Source: DMER64 sp964554535 (GTDB lineage Bacteria > Bacteroidota > Bacteroidia > Bacteroidales > UBA932). From it: a stretch of DNA of 64,000 nucleotides. The DNA lies in assembly GCA_964554535.1 (NCBI GenBank), contig CAZKPB010000001.1, positions 124,001 through 188,000 of the forward strand, written 5' to 3'. The notes beneath the pieces are model-generated. The model made no database searches. It was not told the DNA's origin and worked only from the letters and a program-made list of their open reading frames with translations. The first letter of the stretch is position 1, and each line of letters starts with the position of its first letter. This document shows, in pieces, positions 14,970 through 24,012 of the stretch. Both the position numbers and the translations under genes were made by a program.

Positions 14970-17327
14970 TTATTCAAAAAATCCTTCTTCATCTTTCACC
15001 GCATATTCCGAGTCTTCATCGGATCCGTCACAATTCAGAGAAATATCAAAGCCGGGAGGCACGGCAAATTGGTCCGATACGGAAAATCCCAATTGCGGGT
15101 CCTCCATTACTTTTTTCATAAAAATACCCCAGACGGGCAGCGCCATATTGGAACCGCCACCCAAGGCCAGCGAGGAGAAGTGAACCTGGCGGTCCTCGGC
15201 CCCCACCCAAACCCCCGCGGTCAATTTGGGAGTCATGCCCATAAACCAGCCGTCGGACTGGTCGTTGGTGGTACCGGTCTTGCCGGCCACCGCACCCTGC
15301 GGCACATACAGCGCCCTTATGCGCGACGCCGTTCCCTCGTTGACCACTCCCTGCAGCAGGTTGATCATCAGGTAGGCGGTTTTCCCGGAAATGGCCTCAC
15401 GCTTGCGGGCGGTGAAGGTACCCAACAGGTTGCCGGTGTTGTCCTCTATGCGCGTCACCAGCAGGGGAGTTACGTATACTCCCTGGTTGGCAAAGGTGTT
15501 GTAGGCCCCCACCATCTCAAACAATTTGAGGTCGGCTGGTCCCAGACACAGCGACACCACGGGATCCAGGTAGCTTTCAATACCCAGTTTGTGACACATG
15601 GCCACCATAGCGTCCGGGCCCAGCTGCTTCATCAGGTAAGCCGAGATGTTGTTGCTACTCTTGGTAAGCCCCCACTTGAGCGTGACCGTGCGGCCAATCC
15701 ACTCGTCCTTGTCGGTGCTTTCCGGGGTCCAGGTGGTATCGCCCACAATAAAGGTCTGGGGCACGTTCACCACTTTGTCACAAGGGGTCCAGCCTTCCTG
15801 CATGGCCAACGTGTAAAGGAAGGGCTTGATGGTGGAACCCACCTGACGTCTGCCTTGACGGGCGTTGTCGTATTTGAAATACCGGTAGTTGGGGCCACCC
15901 ACATAAGCCTTTACATACCCCGTCCCCGGTTCTACCGCCATAATGGCGGCACGCAGGAAAGACTTGTAATATAATATGGAATCGTTGGGAGATAACAGAG
16001 TGTCCACCGCATTGGTTCCGTTTTTGGCGTTCCACGCAAACACGCGCATGGCAGTCTTGGTCTTGAACGCCTCGGCAATCTGCGCCTCGGTGGCTCCGGC
16101 TTCCTGCATGTTACGGTAGCGGTCGCTCCATCTAACTGCTTGGCGCATGGCGGTTTCCCGCACATTATCCGGAGTGTCGTCCGCAAAAGGCCGGTGTTTG
16201 CGCCAGCGCAGTTCCTGATTCAACGTCTTCTGCAGATAGGTTCCCAGATGTTCTTCCACCGCCTGCTGGGCATACAATTGCATGCGCGCATTAATAGTGG
16301 TGTAAATTTTCAATCCGTCACGGTCCAGGTCGTACCGGGTGCCGTCGGGTTTGCGGTTCTTGTTGAGCCACCCGTATAGCGGGTCATTGTTCCACATATC
16401 CAGGTCTGTCAGATAGTCGGTCTGGTTCCGGTAATTTCCGGATTTAGGTTCGGACGCCGACATCACGCGTCGCAACATATCCCTGAAGTAGGGGGCCAAT
16501 CCGGCGTTGTGGTCCTGCGTGGTATAGGACAGGATAATGGGAAGCTGTGCCAGGGAATCCGCCTCCGACCGCTCCAGATACCTGTATTTGCGCATCTGGG
16601 AAATCACGTGATTGCGCCTGGCGAGCGACTGGTCGTAATTAAGCACCGGATTGTAGCGGGTGGGTTTGTTAATCATACCTATCAGTGTGGCCGCCTCTTC
16701 CGTGGTCAGTTGACTGGGGTGTTTGTCAAAAAATGTATAGGAAGCCGTACGAATTCCATAGGCGTTGCTGCCAAAGAAAATGGAATTGAGGTACATGGTC
16801 AGAATCTCTTCCTTGGTGTAATTTCGTTCCAGCTTGACCGCGGTTATCCATTCCTTCATTTTGACGGTAACCATCTTGGCGGCATTGGCCCCCGGGAATT
16901 TGTAATTTACGGTATCTCTGGGAAACAACGTTTTAGCCAGTTGCTGGGTAATGGTACTTCCACCACCGCTGGAACGCTTGCCCAAAGCAAGCGACTTGAC
17001 CGCCACACGGGCCAGTGCATAAAAGTCTACCCCGCTGTGTCGGTAAAAACGCACGTCTTCGGTAGCAATCACCGCGTCCTTCAGGGTCTGCGGCAATTCT
17101 TCATATTGTACATAGGAACGGTTTTCAATATGGAACGTGGCAATCACCACTCCATCTTCAGAAATCAACTCGGTTGCCAAATTGTTTTTGGGGTTTTCCA
17201 ATACCCTGAAAGAAGGCACGTGCGCAAACACCCCTACCCCCAACAACAGCAACAAAACAAAAGCGACCGCAGACAATGTAATAATCCACAACCACTTACA
17301 AATTTTATTTTTCTTAGAAATATCCAT
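14970..17327 (-). CDS. Bifunctional penicillin-binding protein 1A
   Basis: 785 residues. One N-terminal membrane helix (about 13-33), a GT51 glycosyltransferase domain (EDVRFYRHSGVD, GGGSTITQQLAKTLF, KEWITAVKLERNYTKEEILTMYLN kept in three motifs) and a transpeptidase domain with S498-T-I-K, SSN (KSSNNISAY) and KTGTT. It polymerises glycan strands and cross-links peptides on the periplasmic side. ATG at 17327 chosen over an adjacent TTG at 17330. The C-terminal tail is acidic (DGSDEDSEYAVKDEEG). First gene of the run to prmC. Confidence 0.95.
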   Translation of the reverse strand: MDISKKNKICKWLWIITLSAVAFVLLLLLGVGVFAHVPSFRVLENPKNNLATELISEDGVVIATFHIENRSYVQYEELPQTLKDAVIATEDVRFYRHSGVDFYALARVAVKSLALGKRSSGGGSTITQQLAKTLFPRDTVNYKFPGANAAKMVTVKMKEWITAVKLERNYTKEEILTMYLNSIFFGSNAYGIRTASYTFFDKHPSQLTTEEAATLIGMINKPTRYNPVLNYDQSLARRNHVISQMRKYRYLERSEADSLAQLPIILSYTTQDHNAGLAPYFRDMLRRVMSASEPKSGNYRNQTDYLTDLDMWNNDPLYGWLNKNRKPDGTRYDLDRDGLKIYTTINARMQLYAQQAVEEHLGTYLQKTLNQELRWRKHRPFADDTPDNVRETAMRQAVRWSDRYRNMQEAGATEAQIAEAFKTKTAMRVFAWNAKNGTNAVDTLLSPNDSILYYKSFLRAAIMAVEPGTGYVKAYVGGPNYRYFKYDNARQGRRQVGSTIKPFLYTLAMQEGWTPCDKVVNVPQTFIVGDTTWTPESTDKDEWIGRTVTLKWGLTKSSNNISAYLMKQLGPDAMVAMCHKLGIESYLDPVVSLCLGPADLKLFEMVGAYNTFANQGVYVTPLLVTRIEDNTGNLLGTFTARKREAISGKTAYLMINLLQGVVNEGTASRIRALYVPQGAVAGKTGTTNDQSDGWFMGMTPKLTAGVWVGAEDRQVHFSSLALGGGSNMALPVWGIFMKKVMEDPQLGFSVSDQFAVPPGFDISLNCDGSDEDSEYAVKDEEGFFE

Positions 17328-17347
17328 CAAAAGTGTCTATTGAATCG

Positions 17348-17355
17348 CAAAAATA
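17348..17355 (-). promoter_or_regulatory. Promoter -7 box upstream of PBP1A
   Basis: TATTTTTG fits TAnnTTTG and lies 20 nt before the PBP1A ATG. A second possible box, TATCTTTA, is at 17417-17410 on the same strand. Confidence 0.4.
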
Positions 17356-17428
17356 AGTATAAATATTTGGAATATACCCCAGTTTATGTCTTACTTTGTA
17401 GCGTTGGGTAAAGATATTATTATTACTT

Positions 17429-17564
17429 AACTTTCGTATTTGCGAAAGTTTACCAATTTAGAAGCATTAGCAGACACGGCGTCTGCGCAGCCGCCCAGGC
17501 TCAGGAACTGAGCGCCTGAGCGAAGCTCGGAAAACCAGAGATTTAGCGCAAGGTCGCAAGACCT
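17429..17564. ncRNA. Hairpin-rich intergenic stretch, candidate structured RNA or repeat element
   Basis: The 302 bp between PBP1A and topA hold no ORF I can support. Inside is a GC-rich island (about 17469-17570) with AT-rich flanks and serial hairpins: AACTTTCG/CGAAAGTT (17429-17436 with 17443-17450, 8 bp), GCAGAC/GTCTGC (17470-17475 with 17481-17486), GCTCAG/CTGAGC with GAA loop (17499-17504 with 17508-17513, extended by 3 bp past a bulge), GAGC-GAA-GCTC (17518-17528), and AGGTC-GCAA-GACCT with a GNRA loop (17551-17564). It does not look like tmRNA, RNase P, SRP RNA or a riboswitch I know. Strand is undecided. Confidence 0.3.
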
Positions 17565-17629
17565 GGCAGTAGGTCATAACAGTTATACTTACAGCAACTT
17601 ATGCAGGTTGTTATTATAGCAAAATTTGA

Positions 17630-19915
17630 ATGGATAAGAACTTAGTAATTGTAGAATCACCCGCCAAAGCCAAGACCATTGGCAAGGTGTTGGGGAATGA
17701 ATTTCTTGTAAAGTCAAGCTTTGGGCATATCAGGGATTTATCAAAGAAAAAGCTGGGAATTGACCCCGAAAAGGGATTTATCCCGGACTACGAAATACAG
17801 GCCGACAAAAAAGACCTGGTCAAAGAACTTACCCGCCTGGCTGCCGGATCCGCCATCGTCTGGCTGGCGTCCGATGACGACCGTGAAGGAGAAGCCATAG
17901 CCTGGCACCTCAAAGAAACACTTGGCCTGGAAGAAGACAAGACCCGCCGCATAGCCTTTCACGAAATTACAAAAGACGCCATCCTCAACGCCATTGAGAA
18001 TCCGCGCCAAATCAATATGGATCTGGTGATGGCCCAACAGGCCCGCCGCATCTTGGACCGCCTGGTGGGATATGAAGTGTCCCCCATCCTGTGGAAAAAG
18101 GTCCGCCCCAAACTCTCGGCCGGCAGGGTCCAGTCGGTAGCCGTGCGGCTTGTTGTGGAACGCGAGCGTGAAATCCAGCAATTCAAGGGCGCAAGCTCGT
18201 TCAAGGTGGAAGGCCACTTTACCCCGCAAGGCAAAAAAACCGGCAATTTCAAGGCCGAGTTGGATGACCGATTTGACAACCGCGACCAAGCCCAAGCCTT
18301 CCTGCAGCAGTGCATTGACGCCACCTACCGCGTGGAAAGTGTGGAAAACAAGAAAGGCCGCAGGACGCCCGCCCCTCCGTTCACCACTTCCACCCTGCAA
18401 CAGGAAGCCAGCCGCAAATTAGGCTTCCCCGTAGGACAGACCATGACCGTGGCCCAACGCCTGTACGAGGCCGGGCTCATCACCTATATGCGTACCGACA
18501 GTACCCAGTTGTCAAAACTGGCTTTGGGCGCCGCAAAGGACCTGATCACTCAAACGTACGGGGCCAACTACAGCCAGACCCGCCAATACGCTACCAAATC
18601 CAAGGGTGCTCAAGAAGCCCACGAGGCCATCCGCCCCACCTATATAGCCAACCCCACCATTGAAGGTACCGTGCCGGAACGCAAATTGTACGACCTTATC
18701 TGGAAGCGGACCATATCATCCCAAATGGCAGACGCCCAGGTGGATAAAACGCAAATCAACATTGCGGTCAGCTCCTCGGCCCATAAATTTGTAGCCACCG
18801 GAGAGGTTATCACATTTGACGGTTTTCTGAAGGTCTATCTGGAATCCACGGATGATGAGACCCCGGACAAAGACCCCAACAAGAACACCCTCAAGTTGCC
18901 GGCACTTATAGCCGACCAACCTGTGGACGTCCAAAAGATCAACGCCATACAACGTTTCAGCCAGCAGCCTCCACGCTATACGGAAGCCAGTCTGGTAAAG
19001 AAAATGGAAGAACTGGGCATTGGCCGTCCCTCCACTTACGCGCCTACCATTTCCACCATACAGCAACGCGGCTACGTATCCAAGATGGACCGCCCCAGCG
19101 TCAAACGCAACTATCTGGAACTGACACTGGCAAACGGAGTTATCAGCGCAAAAGAATGTACGGAAAATGTGGGGGAAGAACGTAGTAAACTGAATCCGGA
19201 AGATATTGGCATACTGGTCAACGATTACCTGATGGAACAATTCCCCAATATTGTGGACTATGGATTCACCGCAAAGATAGAAGAGGACTTTGATAAGATT
19301 GCCGCCGGCAAATTGGTGTGGAACAAGATGATTGGCACCTTCTACAAGCCCTTTAAGAACACCTTGAACCAGGCCCTGGAAGTATCACGTCCCAGCAATG
19401 GGGAACGCCTTCTGGGCGTGGATCCCAAGAGCGGTAAAAACGTACACGTGCGGGTGGGCCGCTTTGGCCCTATGGCACAAATTGGAGAAAGCGACGATCC
19501 GGACAAGAGATTTGCCAGCCTGCACAAAGGCCAGTTAGTAGCTTCCATTACACTGGAAGAAGCCTTGCAGCTGTTTGCCCTTCCCCGCACTTTGGGAACC
19601 TATCAGGACAAAGAAGTAAGCGTATCGGTGGGGCGCTTTGGCCCCTATGTCAAATGGGACGGCAAATTCGCCTCTCTGGACAAGACCGACGACCCGTACA
19701 CCATTACGCTGGAACGGGCTACCGCACTTATAGAACAATCTAAAATCAAGGAGGCCCAGAAACACATTCTGGATTTCCCCGACCAGGGCATACAGGTACT
19801 CAAGGGCCGTTATGGCGCCTATATATGCGCCCACAAGAAAAATTACCGTATCCCCAAGGGGCAGAAACCGGAAGAACTTACTTTGGAAGACTGTCTCAAA
19901 ATCATCAATGCATAG
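17630..19915 (+). CDS. topA: DNA topoisomerase I
   Basis: 761 residues. TOPRIM domain at the N-terminus (VIVESPAKAKTIGKVLG with the catalytic Glu; later DDDREGEAIAWHL), catalytic Tyr286 in GLITYMRTDST, and the type IA central fold. The C-terminus has Topo C repeats (VRVGRFGPMAQIG, VSVGRFGPYVKWDG, LKGRYGAYICAHKKNYRIPKG) and lacks the four-Cys zinc fingers of E. coli TopA, as is usual in Bacteroidota. It relaxes negative supercoils. Starts a long rightward gene block; no clear -7 box was found directly upstream. Confidence 0.96.
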   Translation: MDKNLVIVESPAKAKTIGKVLGNEFLVKSSFGHIRDLSKKKLGIDPEKGFIPDYEIQADKKDLVKELTRLAAGSAIVWLASDDDREGEAIAWHLKETLGLEEDKTRRIAFHEITKDAILNAIENPRQINMDLVMAQQARRILDRLVGYEVSPILWKKVRPKLSAGRVQSVAVRLVVEREREIQQFKGASSFKVEGHFTPQGKKTGNFKAELDDRFDNRDQAQAFLQQCIDATYRVESVENKKGRRTPAPPFTTSTLQQEASRKLGFPVGQTMTVAQRLYEAGLITYMRTDSTQLSKLALGAAKDLITQTYGANYSQTRQYATKSKGAQEAHEAIRPTYIANPTIEGTVPERKLYDLIWKRTISSQMADAQVDKTQINIAVSSSAHKFVATGEVITFDGFLKVYLESTDDETPDKDPNKNTLKLPALIADQPVDVQKINAIQRFSQQPPRYTEASLVKKMEELGIGRPSTYAPTISTIQQRGYVSKMDRPSVKRNYLELTLANGVISAKECTENVGEERSKLNPEDIGILVNDYLMEQFPNIVDYGFTAKIEEDFDKIAAGKLVWNKMIGTFYKPFKNTLNQALEVSRPSNGERLLGVDPKSGKNVHVRVGRFGPMAQIGESDDPDKRFASLHKGQLVASITLEEALQLFALPRTLGTYQDKEVSVSVGRFGPYVKWDGKFASLDKTDDPYTITLERATALIEQSKIKEAQKHILDFPDQGIQVLKGRYGAYICAHKKNYRIPKGQKPEELTLEDCLKIINA

Positions 19916-19916
19916 T

Positions 19917-20918
19917 ATGTCAAATAACCGTTTTCCCATAGAATCACTGCTCCCGGACGCATTGGTTCCCGGAATGCCCGCCTGCAAGGCATTGCTGCTG
20001 TTCAGGGGACAAGGCGGTGACTTGCTTGAGCAATTGGGGCAACTTTACCCGCAAAGCCACTCGCATCTCTATTACATTGAAGACCCTACCGACACTTTTT
20101 CCGTACCGGCAATGGAGGCTGCCCTCAAGTTGCAGATTCCCTGCATCCTGCTGACGCCCGGCCCGGAACCCGCCGCCTCACTGCTGCGGAGATGTCTTCC
20201 GGAACGCATCAGCCTGGTATCACGCGGTTCCAGTGAACAGGAACCCTTTATCCACGACCTGATTGAAGACCCGCATACAGCCTATTTCTCGTGGATTGGT
20301 TTTCAAAATTACCATACCGACCCCGCACTCAAAGAAGCGGCCCGTAAAAAAGCCTGCGAGATGCTGCGTCTGGGCTCCTTCCGCCATAACAGCGCGCTGG
20401 CCGAGCCGTTGCTGCGCGAGGCCGCCTGTCATTTCATAGACATGCGTGCCGTACGTGCGGCCGACGCCCCGGACGCCGCGGACCCCTCCCCAAACGGACT
20501 CTACGCGGAAGAAATCTGCACACTGGCCCGCTATATGGGCCTGTCCCCCCGCTTTGTCGCCTGCCACATCTACGGCTATCCGGCTGCGGTGCATACCTCT
20601 GACGGCGGGCAAATTGCCAAACTTGTAGCCCAGGTGATATGGCATCTCACAGAAGGGCTGTGCGTCAGCCTGAAGGAGGACCCGCAACGCGATGAAGCCC
20701 ACTTTGAACGCAAGGCCGTACAAATGGGAGAAGACGGTCAGGAACTGGTTTTTCTGCACTCGGTACAAAGCGGACGATGGTGGATGGAAGTTCCAAATTT
20801 TAAGTTACCCTCTGAACCTCTTATTATATCCTGTTCCACAGAAGATTATATGGTAGCCTGCAAGGGAGAAGTTCCCACAAAATGGTTGTTTTACTACCAG
20901 AAGTCTAACAGTTTATAA
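19917..20918 (+). CDS. Divergent arginase/formimidoylglutamase-family protein
   Basis: 333 residues from the ATG at 19917, one base after the topA stop. The segment GLYAEEICTLARYMGLSP matches the ureohydrolase family element that follows the second metal motif, as in Bacteroidota formimidoylglutamase-like proteins. The metal-binding DxD pairs of active arginases are not preserved: the equivalent stretch reads HFIDMRAVRAAD, and no GGDHS/DAHxD motif is seen. It is therefore probably a non-enzymatic or altered member. Tightly coupled to topA. Family assignment fair, function unknown. Confidence 0.65.
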   Translation: MSNNRFPIESLLPDALVPGMPACKALLLFRGQGGDLLEQLGQLYPQSHSHLYYIEDPTDTFSVPAMEAALKLQIPCILLTPGPEPAASLLRRCLPERISLVSRGSSEQEPFIHDLIEDPHTAYFSWIGFQNYHTDPALKEAARKKACEMLRLGSFRHNSALAEPLLREAACHFIDMRAVRAADAPDAADPSPNGLYAEEICTLARYMGLSPRFVACHIYGYPAAVHTSDGGQIAKLVAQVIWHLTEGLCVSLKEDPQRDEAHFERKAVQMGEDGQELVFLHSVQSGRWWMEVPNFKLPSEPLIISCSTEDYMVACKGEVPTKWLFYYQKSNSL

Positions 20919-20928
20919 TATTTATTTC

Positions 20929-20936
20929 TAACTTTA
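20929..20936 (+). promoter_or_regulatory. Probable promoter -7 box of lrp
   Basis: TAACTTTA, one base from TAnnTTTG, 33 nt before the lrp ATG in an AT-rich gap. Confidence 0.4.
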
Positions 20937-20969
20937 CGCGTTAATACTTAATTCGTAAAAAAATCAATT

Positions 20970-21434
20970 ATGTCCAAGTATCAGATTGACGATACCGACC
21001 AGAAGATTTTAGCTTTTCTGGTTAAAAACGCCCGTATGCCGTTTCTTGAAATAGCAAGGGAATGTGGTGTATCCGGAGCCGCTATCCACCAGCGGGTAAA
21101 GAAAATGGAATCTTTGGGAATCATTACCGGTTCCCGCCTGCTTGTCAAGCCCCAGACACTGGGTTTGAATGTATGTGCCTTTATCGGGATGCAACTGGCC
21201 CAGGCCAACCAGTATCCCACAGTGGTAGAAGCCTTACGCAATATATCGGAAATTGTAGAGTGCCACTTTGTTACCGGGAAATACGCGTTATGGCTTAAAG
21301 TATACTGCAGGGACCACGAACACCTTATGACGGTCCTTATAGATATAATCCGCAATATCCCCTCAGTAATCCAGACAGAAACCTTAATCTCTTTAGACCA
21401 GGCCATTGAGCGCCAGGTATGGGTAAAACAATGA
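20970..21434 (+). CDS. Lrp/AsnC-family transcriptional regulator
   Basis: 154 residues. N-terminal winged helix-turn-helix (DQKILAFLVKNARMPFLEIA, then SGAAIHQRVKKMESLGII) and a C-terminal RAM/ligand-sensing domain (VCAFIGMQLA ... VTGKYALWLKVYCRDHEHLMTVL). Lrp-type proteins form octamers and respond to amino acids. It overlaps the purH start by 4 bp (ATGA), so it is co-transcribed with purine and cell-shape genes. Effector unknown; the nearby gcvP and serine/glycine genes make an amino-acid signal plausible. Confidence 0.92.
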   Translation: MSKYQIDDTDQKILAFLVKNARMPFLEIARECGVSGAAIHQRVKKMESLGIITGSRLLVKPQTLGLNVCAFIGMQLAQANQYPTVVEALRNISEIVECHFVTGKYALWLKVYCRDHEHLMTVLIDIIRNIPSVIQTETLISLDQAIERQVWVKQ

Positions 21435-22972
21435 CAGACAATCTGAACACCATCCGCATCCAACGGGCTCTGGTTTCTGTATACCACAAGGAAAACCTGG
21501 AGCCCATAGTACGCCTGCTTGACCAATTGGGTGTAGACATTCTTTCCACCGGAGGAAGCCTTTCCTTCCTCCAGAGTCTGGGCATCAAAGCCACCGCAGT
21601 GGAAGACGTAACCGGCTATCCCTCCATTCTGGGCGGCCGCGTGAAGACCCTTCACCCCAAAGTATTCGGAGGTATTCTTTCCCGCCGTGACCTTCCCGCG
21701 GACCAGCAGGACATGAAACGCTGGGACATCCATCCCATTGACCTGGTCATTGTGGACCTATATCCCTTTGAAGATACCGTGGCAAGCGGTGCTGCAGAAG
21801 AAGACATCATAGAAAAAATTGATATCGGAGGCATCTCCCTCATAAGGGCGGCCGCCAAAAACTATAAGGACGTGGTCATTGTGGCCTGCCGTGATTTGTA
21901 TCCCCAACTGCTGACCCTGTTGCAGGAACGGCAAGGTGGCACCACGCTTTCCGACCGCCGTCATTTTGCCGCCGCCGCCTTTGAGGTGAGCTCGCATTAT
22001 GACACCGCCATATTCAACTACTTCAACGCAGAAGAAGCGCTCCCCGCCTTCAAGATGAGCCTGCCTCAAACGTCACTCCACCTGCGTTACGGAGAAAATC
22101 CGCACCAGAAAGCCGCCTTCTACGGGGACGGCAAACTGCTTCCCAAACAGCTGCACGGCAAAGACATTTCCTACAACAACCTGCTGGACATTGAATCGGC
22201 CCTGCGTCTGATAAACGACTTTACGGAACCCACCGTGGCCATTCTAAAACACAACAACGCCTGCGGCTGCGCCAGCGCGGACAACCTAACCACCGCGTGG
22301 GAACGGGCCCTTCAGGCTGATCCACTGAGCGCCTACGGAGGCATTGTAGTGCTCAACCGCCCCCTAACACTGGAAACGGCCACTCATATAAACAAGATTT
22401 TCTTTGAAGTAATCCTGGCTCCGGAATACGACCCGCAAGCCCTGGAACTGTTGCAGAGCAAAAAAGCCCGCATCATTCTGGAAACCCCCGTCCCCTGCCC
22501 GCTTCCCTCACAGGAATTCCGCAGTATGCTGGGCGGCGTGATGGTGCAGGACCGCGACACGGACATTGACCTTCCAGACTCCTTTACCCAAGTGACCCAA
22601 AAAGCCCCTACCGCGTCACAGGTAAAAGACCTTGTCTTTGCCAACAAACTGGTAAAACACACCAAATCCAACGCCATTGTCCTGGTTAAGGACCAAATGC
22701 TGCTGGCCAGCGGAATGGGACAAACCTCACGCGTAGACTCCCTGAAACACGCCATTGAAAAGGCGGGATCCTTCTCCATACCCCTGCAGGGTGCGGTTAT
22801 GGCGTCCGACGCGTTCTTTCCCTTCCCCGACTGCGTACAGATTGCCCGCGAGGCCGGTATTGAAGCCGTCATCCACCCCGGAGGTTCCATCAGAGACCAG
22901 GAAAGTATTGATTATTGCAACAACCACCAGGTGGCCATGGTATGCACGGGAAAACGCCACTTTAAACACTAA
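21431..22972 (+). CDS. purH: Bifunctional AICAR formyltransferase / IMP cyclohydrolase
   Basis: 513 residues from the ATG at 21431, which overlaps the lrp stop. N-terminal MGS-like IMP cyclohydrolase domain (RALVSVYHKENLEPI, LSTGGSLSFLQ, GGRVKTLHPKVFGGIL) and C-terminal AICAR transformylase (LRYGENPHQKAAFY, KHNNACGCASA, SDAFFPFPDCVQIA, HPGGSIRDQESID). Catalyses the last two steps of IMP synthesis using 10-formyl-tetrahydrofolate. Next gene mreB follows after 6 nt. Confidence 0.96.
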   Translation: MTDNLNTIRIQRALVSVYHKENLEPIVRLLDQLGVDILSTGGSLSFLQSLGIKATAVEDVTGYPSILGGRVKTLHPKVFGGILSRRDLPADQQDMKRWDIHPIDLVIVDLYPFEDTVASGAAEEDIIEKIDIGGISLIRAAAKNYKDVVIVACRDLYPQLLTLLQERQGGTTLSDRRHFAAAAFEVSSHYDTAIFNYFNAEEALPAFKMSLPQTSLHLRYGENPHQKAAFYGDGKLLPKQLHGKDISYNNLLDIESALRLINDFTEPTVAILKHNNACGCASADNLTTAWERALQADPLSAYGGIVVLNRPLTLETATHINKIFFEVILAPEYDPQALELLQSKKARIILETPVPCPLPSQEFRSMLGGVMVQDRDTDIDLPDSFTQVTQKAPTASQVKDLVFANKLVKHTKSNAIVLVKDQMLLASGMGQTSRVDSLKHAIEKAGSFSIPLQGAVMASDAFFPFPDCVQIAREAGIEAVIHPGGSIRDQESIDYCNNHQVAMVCTGKRHFKH

Positions 22973-22978
22973 ACTTCT

Positions 22979-23998
22979 ATGGCTCTTTCATTTCTTACAC
23001 AAAAAATAGCCGTTGACTTGGGCACCGCCAACACTATCATCATTCACAATGACAAAATAGTGGTGGACGAGCCTTCCATTGTGGCCATTGACCAGAATAC
23101 GGGTAAACCCATGGCCATTGGCAAAACGGCTCGCATGATGCAGGGCAAGACCCACGAGAACATCAAGACGGTGCGCCCGTTGCGTGACGGCGTGATTGCA
23201 GACTTCAACGCGGCCGAACAAATGATCCGCGGGATGATCAAAATGATGAACCCCCAAAACAAATTTCTAATTCCCAGCCTGCGTATGGTGGTCTGCGTAC
23301 CCTCGGGCAGCACGGAAGTGGAAATAAGGGCCGTGCGTGACTCGTCAGAACACGCCGGCGGAAGGGATGTCTATATGATTTATGAACCTATGGCCGCCGC
23401 ACTGGGGATTGGCATTGACGTCACCGCACCGGAAGGCAACATGGTAGTGGATATTGGAGGCGGTACCACGGAAATTGCCGTCATTGCCCTGGGGGGCATA
23501 GTCTGCAACCAGAGTATCCGCGTGGCCGGAGACGTGTTCACCGGAGAAATCCAGCAGTACATGCGCCACCAGCACAACATCAAGATTGGGGAACGCACGG
23601 CCGAGGATATCAAAATTTACGCCGGCAGTGCCTTGTCCGAACTCCAGAGCCCGCCCGAACCTTTTGTGGTTCGCGGCCCCAACCTGATGACCGCTCTTCC
23701 CGTGGAAGTGTCAGTCACTTCACAGGAAATAGCCCACTGTCTGGACAAGTCGCTGGTCAAGATAGAAACCGCTGTTCTGGCCGTGCTGGAACAGACGCCC
23801 CCGGAACTCTACTCGGACATTGTACAGCGGGGGATTTTCCTGACCGGAGGCGGCGCCTTGTTGCGCGGTCTGGACAAACGGCTCCAAGACAAAATCAATA
23901 TTCCGTTCCACATATCGGAAGGACCTCTCCATTCAGTGGCCCGCGGCACCGGAATTGCGCTTAAGAACATTGGCAAATTCCCCTTCCTGCTCCGTTAA
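22979..23998 (+). CDS. mreB: Rod shape-determining protein MreB
   Basis: 339 residues, actin-fold ATPase. Phosphate 1 motif AVDLGTANTIIIH, phosphate 2 MVVDIGGGTTEIAVIALGG, adenosine motif ILTGG-like FLTGGGALLRGLDKRL. It forms membrane filaments that orient lateral wall synthesis. First of a five-gene shape cluster mreB-mreC-mreD-PBP2-rodA, so the cell is expected to be a rod. Confidence 0.97.
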   Translation: MALSFLTQKIAVDLGTANTIIIHNDKIVVDEPSIVAIDQNTGKPMAIGKTARMMQGKTHENIKTVRPLRDGVIADFNAAEQMIRGMIKMMNPQNKFLIPSLRMVVCVPSGSTEVEIRAVRDSSEHAGGRDVYMIYEPMAAALGIGIDVTAPEGNMVVDIGGGTTEIAVIALGGIVCNQSIRVAGDVFTGEIQQYMRHQHNIKIGERTAEDIKIYAGSALSELQSPPEPFVVRGPNLMTALPVEVSVTSQEIAHCLDKSLVKIETAVLAVLEQTPPELYSDIVQRGIFLTGGGALLRGLDKRLQDKINIPFHISEGPLHSVARGTGIALKNIGKFPFLLR

Positions 23999-24012
23999 TA
24001 ATTTGATTATGT

